Source of the DNA: Sinosporangium album
GTDB lineage: Bacteria > Actinomycetota > Actinomycetes > Streptosporangiales > Streptosporangiaceae
DNA: 64,000 bases
Direction: 5' to 3'
Assembly: GCF_900100605.1 (NCBI RefSeq)
Contig: NZ_FNCN01000005.1
Location: 224,828 to 288,827, forward strand
This document shows, piece by piece, positions 1 to 9,500 of the stretch (position 1 is the stretch's first letter; each line of letters starts with the position of its first letter). The notes under the pieces are model-generated. The model saw only the letters and a list, made by a program, of their open reading frames with translations. It did not search any database and was not told the DNA's origin. A program made the position numbers and the translations under genes.

Positions 1-1
1 T

Positions 2-760
2 CTGGTGGAGCCGATCCACCCCGAGCTGATCCCGAACCTCGCGAACCTCTACCCCGAGGCCACCCAGCTCAGCTACGACAAGGGCAACAAGTTCTCCGTG
101 CCCTACACCTGGGGCACCACGGGCATCTGCTACCGCGAAGACCTGCTGAAGAGCGAGCCCACGAGTTGGAACGATCTGCTGGACCCGCCGGCCGAGGCGC
201 GCAAGAAGGTCACGCTCATGACGACCGAGCGCTGGCTGGCGCTCCCCGCCCTCAAGGCCAAGAACTACTCGGTGAACACCACCGACGACAAGCAGATCCA
301 GGAGGCCAAGGACCTGCTCGTCAAGGCCAAGGAGAACCTGCTCACCTTCGACGACACCACCTTCGGCGACCGCCTGAAGAAGGGCGAGGCCGTCATGGTG
401 GAGGCGTGGGACGGCTGGTGCCCCACCTCCGAGAAGAACATCAAGTTCAAGGTGCCCAAGGAGGGCAGCGACCTCTGGGTCGACACGATGGTGGTGCTGA
501 AGTCCTCCAAGAACAAGGAGGCCGCGCACGCCCTCATCAACTACATCCTCGACCCGGAGATCCACAGTTGGGCCGCTGAGAACATCCTCTACAAGGTGCC
601 CAACAAGGCCGCCATGGAGAAGGTGGACCCGGGCCTGCGCCCGGACGGGTCGCCGCTGGCCATGAGCCCCGCCGAGCTGCTCCAGGGTGAGTCGATCATC
701 GACCTCGGCAACGACTCCCAGAAGTACACCCGCCTCTCCACCGAGCTCAAGGCGAACTAA
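2..760 (+). CDS. Polyamine-type ABC transporter substrate-binding protein (5' end cut by window)
   Basis: C-terminal 252 or so residues of an extracytoplasmic PotD/F-type solute-binding protein; the reading frame is open to the left edge, so the apparent GTG at position 5 is probably internal. Visible features are the typical phrase SVPYTWGTTGICYRED (ligand-cleft region) and a C-terminal stretch with conserved Trp and Asn residues ending in LSTELKAN. It is followed after 9 bases by two permeases and an ATPase, giving the order D-B-C-A. It should deliver spermidine/putrescine-like cations to the permease pair. A paralogue lies at 50625-51875. The family is clear; the exact substrate is inferred. 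Confidence 0.88.
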   Translation: MVEPIHPELIPNLANLYPEATQLSYDKGNKFSVPYTWGTTGICYREDLLKSEPTSWNDLLDPPAEARKKVTLMTTERWLALPALKAKNYSVNTTDDKQIQEAKDLLVKAKENLLTFDDTTFGDRLKKGEAVMVEAWDGWCPTSEKNIKFKVPKEGSDLWVDTMVVLKSSKNKEAAHALINYILDPEIHSWAAENILYKVPNKAAMEKVDPGLRPDGSPLAMSPAELLQGESIIDLGNDSQKYTRLSTELKAN

Positions 761-769
761 GGCCGGTCC

Positions 770-1705
770 TTGTCCACGACGTCCACGCCCCCGGACCGAG
801 ACCGGGCCGCAGAGCCGTCGGCGCCCCCCTCGGGCGGGCGCCGCGGGCGGCGCGGGCGCGGTGCGGGGAGGTTCCTCGCCGGGCTGCTCTTCCTGGGGCC
901 CGGCCTCACGTATCTGATCGTGCTGCTGATGATCCCGCTCGCGCTGGTCTTCAGCTACACGGTCTTCCAGCGGGGCCGCTTCGGAGGCGTGGTCTACGAG
1001 GCGACCGGTGAGAACTTCACGCGCCTGCTCGACCCGCTCTACCTGGACGTCCTACTGAGCTCGCTCAAGCTCGCCGCCATCGCCACCGCGGTGGCGCTGC
1101 TGGTCGGCTACCCCACGGCGTACATGATCGCCATGCTGCCGCGCAGGTGGAAGACGATCGCGCTGGTGGCTGTGGTGCTGCCGTTCTGGACGAACTTCCT
1201 GGTGCGCATCTACGCCTGGATCGTGCTGCTCAGCGGGCCCGGCCTGGTCAACACCGCGCTGATCGACCTCGGACTCATCGACGAACCCCTGGAGCTCCTC
1301 TACAACGAGGGCACGATCGTGGTCGGGCTCGTCTACTCCTACCTGCCGCTCATGGTGCTGCCGCTGTACGCGGCCATCGAGAAGCTGGACCCGACCTTGC
1401 GCGAGGCCTCGGCGAACCTCGGCGCCCGCCCCGCCCGCACCTTCCTATCGGTGACGCTGCCGCTCACCGTGCCGGCCGTGCTCACCGGCTGCCTGTTCGT
1501 CTTCGTGCCGAGCTTCGGCAACTTCATCGTCCCCGAACTGCTCGGCGGCGGACACTCCGCCATGGTCGGCAACCTCATCAGGGACCAGTTCCTCACCGCC
1601 AGGGACTGGCCGTTCGGGGCGACGCTGGCCCTGGCCCTGGTCGCGATGCTCGTCGTGCTGCTGCTCGCGCAGGCGTGGACGGCCAGGAGGTACAGCCGTG
1701 CGTAG
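770..1705 (+). CDS. ABC transporter permease, PotB-like
   Basis: 311-residue inner-membrane permease of the spermidine/putrescine family. The first 35 residues are Pro/Arg/Gly-rich and cytoplasmic, then about six hydrophobic segments follow, starting near LAGLLFLGPGLTYLIVLLM. The cytoplasmic EAA loop is seen as EASANLGARPARTF, which contacts the ATPase. The start is TTG at 770, nine bases after the binding-protein stop; no better start is visible. It overlaps the next permease by eight bases, so translation is probably coupled. It forms a heterodimer with the product of 1698-2471. Confidence 0.88.
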   Translation: MSTTSTPPDRDRAAEPSAPPSGGRRGRRGRGAGRFLAGLLFLGPGLTYLIVLLMIPLALVFSYTVFQRGRFGGVVYEATGENFTRLLDPLYLDVLLSSLKLAAIATAVALLVGYPTAYMIAMLPRRWKTIALVAVVLPFWTNFLVRIYAWIVLLSGPGLVNTALIDLGLIDEPLELLYNEGTIVVGLVYSYLPLMVLPLYAAIEKLDPTLREASANLGARPARTFLSVTLPLTVPAVLTGCLFVFVPSFGNFIVPELLGGGHSAMVGNLIRDQFLTARDWPFGATLALALVAMLVVLLLAQAWTARRYSRA

Positions 1706-2471
1706 ACCGCCCCTGCTGCACGTGCCGTTCTGGCTCACCTACCTCTTCCTCTACGCCCCGATCGCGGTGCTCGCGTTCATGTCGCTCAACGCGGGCGAAT
1801 CGCCGTACACCTTTGAGGGGTTCAGCCTCAAGTGGTACGGCGAGCTCGCCGGCAACGACAAGATCCAGGAGGGCCTGGTCAACACGCTCGTGGTCGCGCT
1901 CGGCACCACCGTGCTGGCCACGGTGCTCGGCACGCTGCTCGCCGTGGGCATGGCGAGATACACCCGCTCGCGGGTGCTCGACGCCATCGGCCTGCTGCCG
2001 GCCATCCTGCCCGACCTGGTGCTGGCCATCGGCCTGCTCGTGCTCTACTCGGCGGTCAACATGACGCTCGGACTGCACTCGGTGCTGCTCGCCCACGTGG
2101 TGTTCGCGATGGCGTTCGTGGCCGCCGTGGTGCGCACCCGCCTCACCCACGCCGACACCTCCCTGGAGGAGGCCTCCCGCGACCTCGGGGCGAACGCGCT
2201 GACCACGTTCGTCCGCATCACGCTGCCGCAGCTCGCGCCCGGCATCGCCGCGGGCGCGCTGCTGGCCTTCACGCTGTCGGTCGACGAGTTCGTCATCGCG
2301 TTCTTCACCGCGGCGCCCACCGAGCCCACCCTGCCCGTCGTCATCTATTCCATGGTCCGCTTCGGAGTCACCCCCGAGATCAACGCGCTGGCGACGCTCC
2401 TGCTCGCGGTGAGTTTCACCGTCGTGATCGCGGCCCAGCGGATGACCCGCCTCACGGAGTCGCTGTCATGA
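1698..2471 (+). CDS. ABC transporter permease, PotC-like
   Basis: 257-residue second permease of the importer. Hydrophobic segments begin at once (HVPFWLTYLFLYAPIAVLAF), and the EAA loop reads EEASRDLGANALTTFVRITL near residue 155-175. The start is GTG at 1698 inside the end of the preceding permease, and the stop overlaps the ATPase start (ATGA). The very tight packing indicates one operon encoding a PotB/PotC-type heterodimer. Its paralogue in the second polyamine locus is 52726-53586. Confidence 0.88.
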   Translation: MRRPPLLHVPFWLTYLFLYAPIAVLAFMSLNAGESPYTFEGFSLKWYGELAGNDKIQEGLVNTLVVALGTTVLATVLGTLLAVGMARYTRSRVLDAIGLLPAILPDLVLAIGLLVLYSAVNMTLGLHSVLLAHVVFAMAFVAAVVRTRLTHADTSLEEASRDLGANALTTFVRITLPQLAPGIAAGALLAFTLSVDEFVIAFFTAAPTEPTLPVVIYSMVRFGVTPEINALATLLLAVSFTVVIAAQRMTRLTESLS

Positions 2472-3535
2472 CCGCACCACCCGTCGAGACCCCGCCGCTC
2501 CTCGCTGTGGAAGGAGTCGGCCGCGCCTTCGGGGACGTGACGGCTCTCGACGACGTCACACTCGACATCCGGCAGGGCGAGTTCTTCGCTCTGCTCGGGC
2601 CGAGCGGATGCGGCAAGACGACGCTGCTGCGCATCCTCGCCGGATTCGAGCACCCCGACCGGGGCAGCGTCACCCTCGACGGCGCCGACCTGCTCGCCAC
2701 GCCCCCGCACAAGCGGCCCGTCAACCTCATGTTCCAGTCGTACGCGCTCTTCCCGCACATGAGCGTGGCCAAGAACATCGCCTACGGCCTGGAACGCGAA
2801 AAGATCCCCCGGGCCGAGGTGAAGTCGCGAGTGGCCGAGGTGCTGGAAACCGTAGGACTGGCCGAGCACGCCGACCGTCGGCCCCACCAGCTCTCCGGAG
2901 GGCAGCGGCAGCGCGTCGCCCTCGCCCGCGCCATCGTCAAACGGCCGCGGCTGCTCCTGCTCGACGAGCCGCTGTCCGCGCTCGACAAGAAGGTGCGCGC
3001 CGGGATGCAGCTCGAACTCAAACGGCTGCAGAACGAGGTCGGCATCACCTTCATCGTGGTCACCCACGACCAGGAGGAGGCGATGTCGCTGGCCGACCGC
3101 ATCGCCGTCTTCGACCGCGGACGCGTGCTCCAGGTGGACCCGCCCGTCGCGCTGTACGAACGGCCCCGCACGCGGTTTGTCGCCGACTTCGTCGGCGACA
3201 ACAACCTCTTCTCCGGTACGGCACGGCCCGACGGCCTCGAAGCCCCGATGCTCGGCCTGCTGCCCGCCCGTCCGGGGCCCGACGACGGCTCACCGGCGGC
3301 ACTCGCCGTACGGCCCGAGCGCGTCAAGCTGGGAGCGCCCGGCACGGGCCTCCTCAACGGGACGGTGGTGGACGTCGGCTTCTACGGCGGCGTCTCCCAC
3401 TTGGTCGTCCAGGTGCCCGGGCACGAGACGCCGGTGCTGGTGGCGACGCAGGGGCCGAGCCAGGTGCAGGTCGGCGCTCCGGTGGGGATGGCGTGGAGTG
3501 CCGGCGACGCCGTACTGGTGCCGCAGGACGAGTGA
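2468..3535 (+). CDS. ABC transporter ATP-binding protein, PotA-like
   Basis: 355-residue ATPase that energises polyamine-type import. In order: Walker [10 protein letters not shown] (about residues 43-51), Q-loop [11 protein letters not shown], signature [15 protein letters not shown], Walker B LLLLDEPLSALD, H-loop VTHDQEEA, then a C-terminal TOBE-like domain (AVRPERVKLG onward). The reading frame is open far upstream, but ATG at 2468 overlaps the permease stop as ATGA and fits the family N-terminus. It is the last gene of the D-B-C-A operon. The paralogue at 49470-50618 shares the same architecture. Confidence 0.9.
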   Translation: MTAPPVETPPLLAVEGVGRAFGDVTALDDVTLDIRQGEFFALLGPSGCGKTTLLRILAGFEHPDRGSVTLDGADLLATPPHKRPVNLMFQSYALFPHMSVAKNIAYGLEREKIPRAEVKSRVAEVLETVGLAEHADRRPHQLSGGQRQRVALARAIVKRPRLLLLDEPLSALDKKVRAGMQLELKRLQNEVGITFIVVTHDQEEAMSLADRIAVFDRGRVLQVDPPVALYERPRTRFVADFVGDNNLFSGTARPDGLEAPMLGLLPARPGPDDGSPAALAVRPERVKLGAPGTGLLNGTVVDVGFYGGVSHLVVQVPGHETPVLVATQGPSQVQVGAPVGMAWSAGDAVLVPQDE

Positions 3536-3589
3536 GTGGAGCGGCGAGTGGGCGCGAAGTCGACCTGGAGTGCCGGGCCGGCGGCGGGC

Positions 3590-4228
3590 TTATGCCGGCG
3601 GCTCGGACCGCCCGTCGGCCCCGCCGGAGGTGAGCGGGCATCCCGTCATGGCCCGCGCGTAGCCCAGGATCAGTTCGGCGGCCTCCTCCGGGCCGATGAT
3701 CGGGTGGCGCGCGGTGATGCGGTAGCCGTACGCGTCCTCCAGCGCCACCAGGTTGCGCGCGATCACCAGCGTCTCGTCGGCGAGGGTGAAGACCCCGAGC
3801 GCCGCGCCGGTGTCGAGGATGCTCTGGTACATGGTGACCTGCCGGTCGTACAGCGTGGTGAGCAGCAGACCGTAGATCCGGTTGCGGCCCGCGGATCCGC
3901 CCAGTTCGTTCAGCAGCCGCACGTCCGGGTCGAGCGGCCCGGTCGGCAGCCCCGACCGGATGGTCACGACCAGCTTCTCCCGAGGGTCGGTGATCTTGGC
4001 GATCTGCCGGAGGCGCTGCTCGTAGAAGCGCTCCGTGCTCACGTGGTGGGCCTCGACCAGCAGCTCGCCGAAGTCGGGGTAGTGGTAGAGCACCGCCCCG
4101 GAGGTGAGCCCGGCCTCCTCCGCCACGTGGTTGAGGTGAACGCCCTCGATGCCGTGGCGGATGACGGCACGCCGCGCTGCCTCGATGAGGTCCAGTCGCC
4201 GGTCGGTCCGGCTCTTGCGCGGGGTCAT
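3590..4228 (-). CDS. TetR-family transcriptional regulator
   Basis: 212-residue one-component repressor. The N-terminal helix-turn-helix spans about residues 8-55 (RLDLIEAARRAVIRHGIEGV ... AEEAGLTSGAVLYHYPDF), followed by an all-helical ligand-binding domain. The frame is open for 27 codons upstream, but ATG at 4226-4228 is preceded by a G-rich ribosome-binding stretch and fits the family N-terminus. It is divergent from the glycosyltransferase at 4389. Near-identical operator-like sequences sit before each gene (4243-4258 and 4352-4367), so it probably controls both itself and the glycosyltransferase. The ligand is unknown; a polyamine or a glycosylated product is possible from context. Confidence 0.87.
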   Translation of the reverse strand: MTPRKSRTDRRLDLIEAARRAVIRHGIEGVHLNHVAEEAGLTSGAVLYHYPDFGELLVEAHHVSTERFYEQRLRQIAKITDPREKLVVTIRSGLPTGPLDPDVRLLNELGGSAGRNRIYGLLLTTLYDRQVTMYQSILDTGAALGVFTLADETLVIARNLVALEDAYGYRITARHPIIGPEEAAELILGYARAMTGCPLTSGGADGRSEPPA

Positions 4229-4242
4229 ACGCCCCCCCGTTC

Positions 4243-4258
4243 TTGCATCGACGTTGAA
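4243..4258. promoter_or_regulatory. Imperfect TetR-type operator near the TetR start
   Basis: TTGCATCGACGTTGAA matches the perfect palindrome at 4352-4367 in 13 of 16 positions in the same orientation. It lies 15 bases upstream of the regulator's start codon, in its 5' leader, a usual position for autorepression. Binding is inferred, not shown. Confidence 0.5.
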
Positions 4259-4351
4259 AAGAAGTCCCCGTACCGCGCGGTGCCCGAAGCCGCGCGATCG
4301 CCGTACCACTCCATGGTGGCCGCGGAGTTGACCTTCACGCTAGTGCCAAAA

Positions 4352-4367
4352 TTGAATCGACATTCAA
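4352..4367. promoter_or_regulatory. Palindromic operator in the glycosyltransferase promoter
   Basis: TTGAATCGACATTCAA is an inverted repeat with 6-base arms (TTGAAT/ATTCAA) around CGAC. A possible -35 TTGACC lies at 4328-4333. With an 18-base spacer the -10 position would fall on the left arm, so a bound repressor would block polymerase. The AT-rich operator stands out from its surroundings. Confidence 0.6.
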
Positions 4368-4388
4368 CAGATTTGGGTTGGAGTCACG

Positions 4389-5678
4389 ATGTCTGAGCGA
4401 CCCCTCACGATCCTGTTCATGCCCGAGAGCGCCTACGGCCCCACGAACAACTGCATCGGCATCGGAGACGTCCTCCGCGGCCGGGGCCACCGGGTCGTTT
4501 TCGCCGCCGAGGCGTCGTGGAAGGGCAAACTGACCGCGCTCGGGTTCGAGGAGGACCTGGTCGACCTGGCGCCGCCCGCCGAGGAGGAGCAGGACCCGGG
4601 GCAGTTCTGGAAGGACTTCATCCGCGACACCGCGCCGGAATACCGCAAGAGCACCAAGGAGCAGCTCGAAACGGTGACGAAGCCGATCTGGGAGGCCCTG
4701 ATCGACGGAGTGAAATACTGCGAGCCGCAGCTCAAGGCCATTATCGGGCGCGTCCAGCCGGATGTCGTCGTCGAGGACAACGTCATCCTCTTCCCCGCGC
4801 TGGTGACCGCGGGCAAGCCGTTCGTGCGCATCGTCTCGTGCAACCCGCTGGAGGCCGGAGGCGACGGCGTCGCCCCCGTCTTCTCCGGGCTTCCCGCCGA
4901 CGACCGCTCCGAGTGGGATGACTTCCGCGCGGAATACGACCGCACCCACCGCGAGATGTGGACCGCCTTCAACGAGTGGGCGGTCGAGCAGGGCGCGCCC
5001 CCGCTCCCCGACCTCGGCTTCCTCCCCGAGGGCGACCTGAACCTCTACGTCTACCCGGAGATCCTCGACTACACCGAGGCCCGCCCGCTGGGCGACACCT
5101 GGCACCGCCTGGACTCCTCGGTGCGCGAGACCGACGAGGACTTCCAGATCCCCGCCGAACTGGCGGCGACGGAGGGTTCGCTCGTTTACTTCTCCCTGGG
5201 GTCGCTCGGGTCGGCCGACGTCGAGCTGATGCAGCGCGTCATCGACGTGCTCGCGGCGACGCCGCACCGCTACATCGTGTCGAAGGGACCGCTCCACGCG
5301 GAGATCAAGCTCGCCGACAACATGTGGGGCGCCGAGTTCGTGCCCCAGGCCAAGATCATCCCACAGGTCGACCTGGTCATCACCCACGGTGGCAACAACA
5401 CCACCACCGAGGCGCTGCACTTCGGCAAGCCGATGATCGTGCTCCCGCTGTTCTGGGACCAGTACGACAACGCCCAGCGTGTCCACGAGCTGGGATACGG
5501 CGTACGGCTGTCGACCTACTCCTTCACCGACGAGGAGCTGACGGGGGCGCTGTCGCGCCTCCTCGCCGACACCGACCTGCGCGCCCGCCTGGCCGCCGCG
5601 GGCGAGGAGATCCGCCGCCGCGACGGTCTGCGCCTGGCCGCGGACCTGATCGAGCGCGCGGGCCGCGCGGCCTCGTAG
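4389..5678 (+). CDS. Family-1 (UGT/MGT-type) glycosyltransferase
   Basis: 429-residue GT-B fold enzyme expected to move a sugar from a nucleotide-sugar to a small acceptor. The N-terminal acceptor domain starts ILFMPESAYGPTNNCIGIGD. The C-terminal donor domain holds YFSLGSLGS, a switch to VPQAKIIPQVDLVITHGG and the signature THGGNNTTTEALHFGKP with PLFWDQYDNAQR. It is divergent from a TetR gene with a palindromic operator in the shared region, so it is probably inducible. Family members often glycosylate macrolides or other natural products; the acceptor here is unknown. A decayed aldehyde dehydrogenase follows directly. Confidence 0.85.
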   Translation: MSERPLTILFMPESAYGPTNNCIGIGDVLRGRGHRVVFAAEASWKGKLTALGFEEDLVDLAPPAEEEQDPGQFWKDFIRDTAPEYRKSTKEQLETVTKPIWEALIDGVKYCEPQLKAIIGRVQPDVVVEDNVILFPALVTAGKPFVRIVSCNPLEAGGDGVAPVFSGLPADDRSEWDDFRAEYDRTHREMWTAFNEWAVEQGAPPLPDLGFLPEGDLNLYVYPEILDYTEARPLGDTWHRLDSSVRETDEDFQIPAELAATEGSLVYFSLGSLGSADVELMQRVIDVLAATPHRYIVSKGPLHAEIKLADNMWGAEFVPQAKIIPQVDLVITHGGNNTTTEALHFGKPMIVLPLFWDQYDNAQRVHELGYGVRLSTYSFTDEELTGALSRLLADTDLRARLAAAGEEIRRRDGLRLAADLIERAGRAAS

Positions 5679-5680
5679 CA

Positions 5681-6319
5681 CCCGGCCGCTCCGAGGCCGC
5701 CGTCCGCGAGGCCCGCACCGCCGCACGCGAGTGGGCCGAGCTGACACCCTCGGAACGATCCAAGGTCCTGCTGCGCCTCGCCGATCTGGTCGAGACGCAC
5801 GCCGAGGAGCTGACCGCGCTGGACGTGAAGGAGACCGGCAAACCGGTGGCGGTGTTCCGCGACGGGGAGCTGCCGTTCGCCGCCGACAACCAGATCGCGG
5901 CGGGCGGAGCCCCGCTGCCGGGCCCAGGTTTCCCCTATCCGCCGACCCTGATCACCGGGGCAGGGCAGGATAGTGAGATCGTGCAAGGCGAACTTTTCGG
6001 TCCTGTGCTGGTGGCACTCCCGTTCGACGGAGAGGAGGAGGCGGTGCGGCTGGCCAACGACACCCCGTACGGCCTCACATCGTCGGTGTGGTCCGGCGAC
6101 GTCTCCCGTGCGCTGCGGGTGTCCCACCACTTGGACGTGGGGGTGACCTGGGTGAACGACCACCTTCCGCTGGCGCCTGCGGCGGCGCACGGCGGCGTGA
6201 AGGGCAGCGGTTTCGGTAAGGACATGAGCCAGGAGGCGGCCATGGAGTACTCCGTGACCAGGCATTTGATGATCAAGCATGCCGCTCCCGCGGAGCGCGA
6301 CTCCTTCCAGCCCGCTTAG
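5681..6319 (+). pseudogene. Aldehyde dehydrogenase remnant with internal deletion
   Basis: The frame has no start codon of its own; the open frame runs back through the glycosyltransferase gene. About 70 residues match the N-terminal NAD-binding region of aldehyde dehydrogenases (WAELTPSERSKVLLRLADLV, then VKETGKPVA). The match then jumps in frame to the C-terminal region (SEIVQGELFGPVLVALPF ... NDTPYGLTSSVWSGD ... GGVKGSGFGKDMS). Compared with the intact paralogue at 48011-49441, about 35 N-terminal residues and roughly 280 central ones are missing, including the catalytic Cys and Glu. It cannot be active as a dehydrogenase. This looks like the relic of a dehydrogenase once linked to the first polyamine importer. 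Confidence 0.82.
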
Positions 6320-6513
6320 TTGATCATGCAACCAGTGGAGATTTGTGGCCGAAAATCCCTATTTAGTCATCTCTAATGTTCTGTGTGCGGTTGGCCGATC
6401 TGGTCGGGGTGTGTTCCAATTACCCTCGCCTATGGACGTCTCCCACGTCCCGTGCGCCCCACGCGTGACTTGATCTCCGTGCACGCAAGGTTCGGCGAGA
6501 GGTTCGAAATTCA

Positions 6514-9500
6514 GTGAGGACGGAAACCCCCCGGAACTCCGCAGGTTCCGGGGCTGATGCAGGAGGCCCGGCGCCCAAGGCGGCGGCTCCGCCCGCCCCG
6601 GGAAGCCGCTTCCGGCTGGCGAACTGGCGCGTGCGGTCACGCCTTGTGGCCCTCATCCTCATCCCCACGGCCATCGGCGTGCTCATGACGGGTGTGCAGC
6701 TCGCCGACTCCGTCGAAACATCGGGGAAGTACCGCAGGATCACGCAGATCGCGGAACTGGCCGAGAAGCTCGGCGCGCTCACCCACGAGCTGGGCAAGGA
6801 ACGCACCTACACCGCGTGGTACAAGGCCGACGACCACCGGGACAGCCGCCTGAAGAACGTCCAGGCCCAGCACGGCAAGGTCGACACGGTCGTCGCGGAC
6901 GTGGTGAAGGTGGTCGACGAACTCGACGTCGACCACACCGCACGTGTCCACGCCGAGGTCGCCGAGGTGCACCGCTGGGCCAGGGGACTGCCGGGCCTGC
7001 GCCGACTGATCCTTGAAAAGACGGTGCCCGCCCGGGCGTCCGTCGTCATGTACACGCGGCTCATCGGCGACCTGCAGACGATCCAGCGCGAACTCGGCAC
7101 CGACGGTGAGAACGAGCGGCTCTTCGCCAACGCCGAGGCCATGGGCGCGCTCAACCGGGTCAAGGAGGAAGTGGCCCGCCAGCAGGCCATCCTGCTGGTC
7201 GGCCTCGTCGCCGACCGCGGCGACCTCGACTACGACGACCTGGCGGACTTCCTCGGTTCCTGGAACACGCAGCAGGCCGAATCCGAGCTGTTCGAATCCA
7301 ACGCCGCGCCCGAGGACCTGGCCTTCTACCGCGCCACCGTGAAGGGCCAGATGGTCAACGAGGCCGACGCGCTGAGACAGCGCGCCCTCGCCCAGCTCCG
7401 CGAATACCAGAAGGTGCACGACCTGGTCCGGTGGCGCCCGCCCGCGTACGACGTCCGGCTCTGGTACAACACCACCTCCAGCACCGTGGACCGTCTCCGC
7501 GAGGTCGAGCAGCGCGTCGCCGGTCAGATCGTCGCCCAGACCCGCGCGCTCCAGGACGGAGCCCAGGACACCGCGGTGTTCTCCGGTGTGCTGATCCTCA
7601 TCCTCCTGATCATCGTCCTCGTGATCACCGTGGCCGTCGCCGGCTCGCTGGTGCGCCCCCTCCGCCGTCTGCGGGTGGAGGCGCTGGAGATCGCCGGCAC
7701 CAGGCTGCCCGAGACCGTCCGTACGCTGCGGGAATCCGGCGATGCCACCGAACCCGACGTCGGATCGATCGGCGTCGCCTCCCGCGACGAGATCGGCGAG
7801 GTGGCGCGGGCCTTCGACGAGGTCCACCGGGAAGCGGTCCGGCTCGCGACCGAGGAGGCCCGCCTCCGCACCAACATCAACGCGATGTTCGTCAACCTCT
7901 CCCGCCGCAGCCAGACCCTCGTCGAGCGCCAGCTCACCCTGATCGAAGGTCTGGAGCAGGGCGAACCCGACGAGAACCGGCTCGCTGACCTGTTCAAGCT
8001 CGACCACCTCGCGACGCGCATGCGGCGCAACAGTGAGAACCTCCTGGTCCTCGCCGGCCAGGAGGCCGCCCGCAGGTGGAGCCAGCCCATCCAGATCGTG
8101 GACGTGGCCCGCGCCTCCCTGTCCGAGGTCGAGAACTACGAGCGGGTCACCCTCCAGGTCCAGTCAGGCGTCGCGGTCGCCGGCCAGGCCGTCAGCGACG
8201 TCGTCCACCTCCTCGCCGAGCTCGTCGAGAACGCGATCTCGTTCTCGCCGCGCGAGACCAAGGTCACCGTGGCCAGCAACCGCATCGAGGGCGGCGGCGT
8301 GATGATCTCGGTCAGCGACCTCGGCATCGGCATGACCCAGGAGGAGCTCGACCAGGCGAACTGGCGCCTGGCCCACCCGCCGACCGTAGACGTCTCGGTG
8401 TCGCGGCGCATGGGCCTGTTCGTGGTCGGCCGCCTGGCCCTGCGCCACGGCATCCGCGTCCAGCTCCGCCAGCAGGAGGCCGGCGGCCTCGCCGCCATGG
8501 TGCTGCTGCCCGACACCCTCATCGCGCTCCCGCCCGGCGCCCAGCCCTCGTCGGGGACCGGCCAAAGCGACTGGTCGCAACTCGGGGGGCAGCCCAACCC
8601 GTTCGAGATGCCGAACCCGTTCGACTCGCCGTTCGACACGATGTCCACGTCGGGCTCCTTCAACCTGGCCTCGTCCTCGGGCACGTACAACATGCCCGCC
8701 ACCACCTCGGGCGCCTTCGACGTGTCGTCCACGTCCAGCTCGCTGTCCGTTCCGGCGCAGAGCAACCCCCTGGACGCCCCGGTGCTGGCCAGCCCCACCA
8801 CCTTCGACCTCCCGGAGGCCACGAGCGACCCGTTCCCGGTGCGCGACCCCTTCGACGGCGACCCGTTCGACCGCCTCGCCGGCGGCGACCGCGACCCGTT
8901 CGAGCGCGCCCCCGGCGCCGACCGTGACCGTGATCCGTTCGAGCGTCCCCCGGGTGCCGAGCGCGACCCGTTCGAGCGTTCCGCGGGCGGCGAGCGCGAC
9001 CTGTTCGAGCGTGCCCCGGGCACCGAGCGCGACCCGTTCACCTCGCAGCCCTTCGAGCCTCCGGCGTACGGCGGGAACCCGGTGGACACCGCCTGGCCGG
9101 GCACCCTGCCCGCCCCGGGAAGCACCTCCTGGCCCAACCTCGGCGACGACCGCGACAAGCCGACCGGCTACGCGGGCCTCGGCGGCCTGGCCGCGGACGA
9201 CCCCCACCCCAGCGGTGGCTGGTCGGTGCCGTCGTCCCTGGACTCATCCCGCTTCGATGCTTTCTCACGCGCCGAGCCCGACGACCACACGGGCCCGCTG
9301 CCGAAGGTCGACTCGCCCATGGACGCGGGGGAGGAGGAATACCTCCCCATCTTCGCGGCGGTGGAAAGCGACTGGTTCCGCAAGGTCCAGCCGGGCGACC
9401 CCGATGCCGACGGGACGCCGGCCGACCTGGCCGGTCCGGAGACCACGGAGATCCCCGCGATCACCGACAGTCTGCCGCTCGGCGGCCCGCGGAAGCCGAC

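Noticed and set aside
1832-2467. The N-terminal extension of the first PotA-like frame
   Set aside because: It overlaps the permease gene in another frame; the true start is the ATGA overlap at 2468.
3536-4396. A 286-codon plus-strand frame antisense to TetR
   Set aside because: No domain, and it is the mirror of a clear TetR gene.
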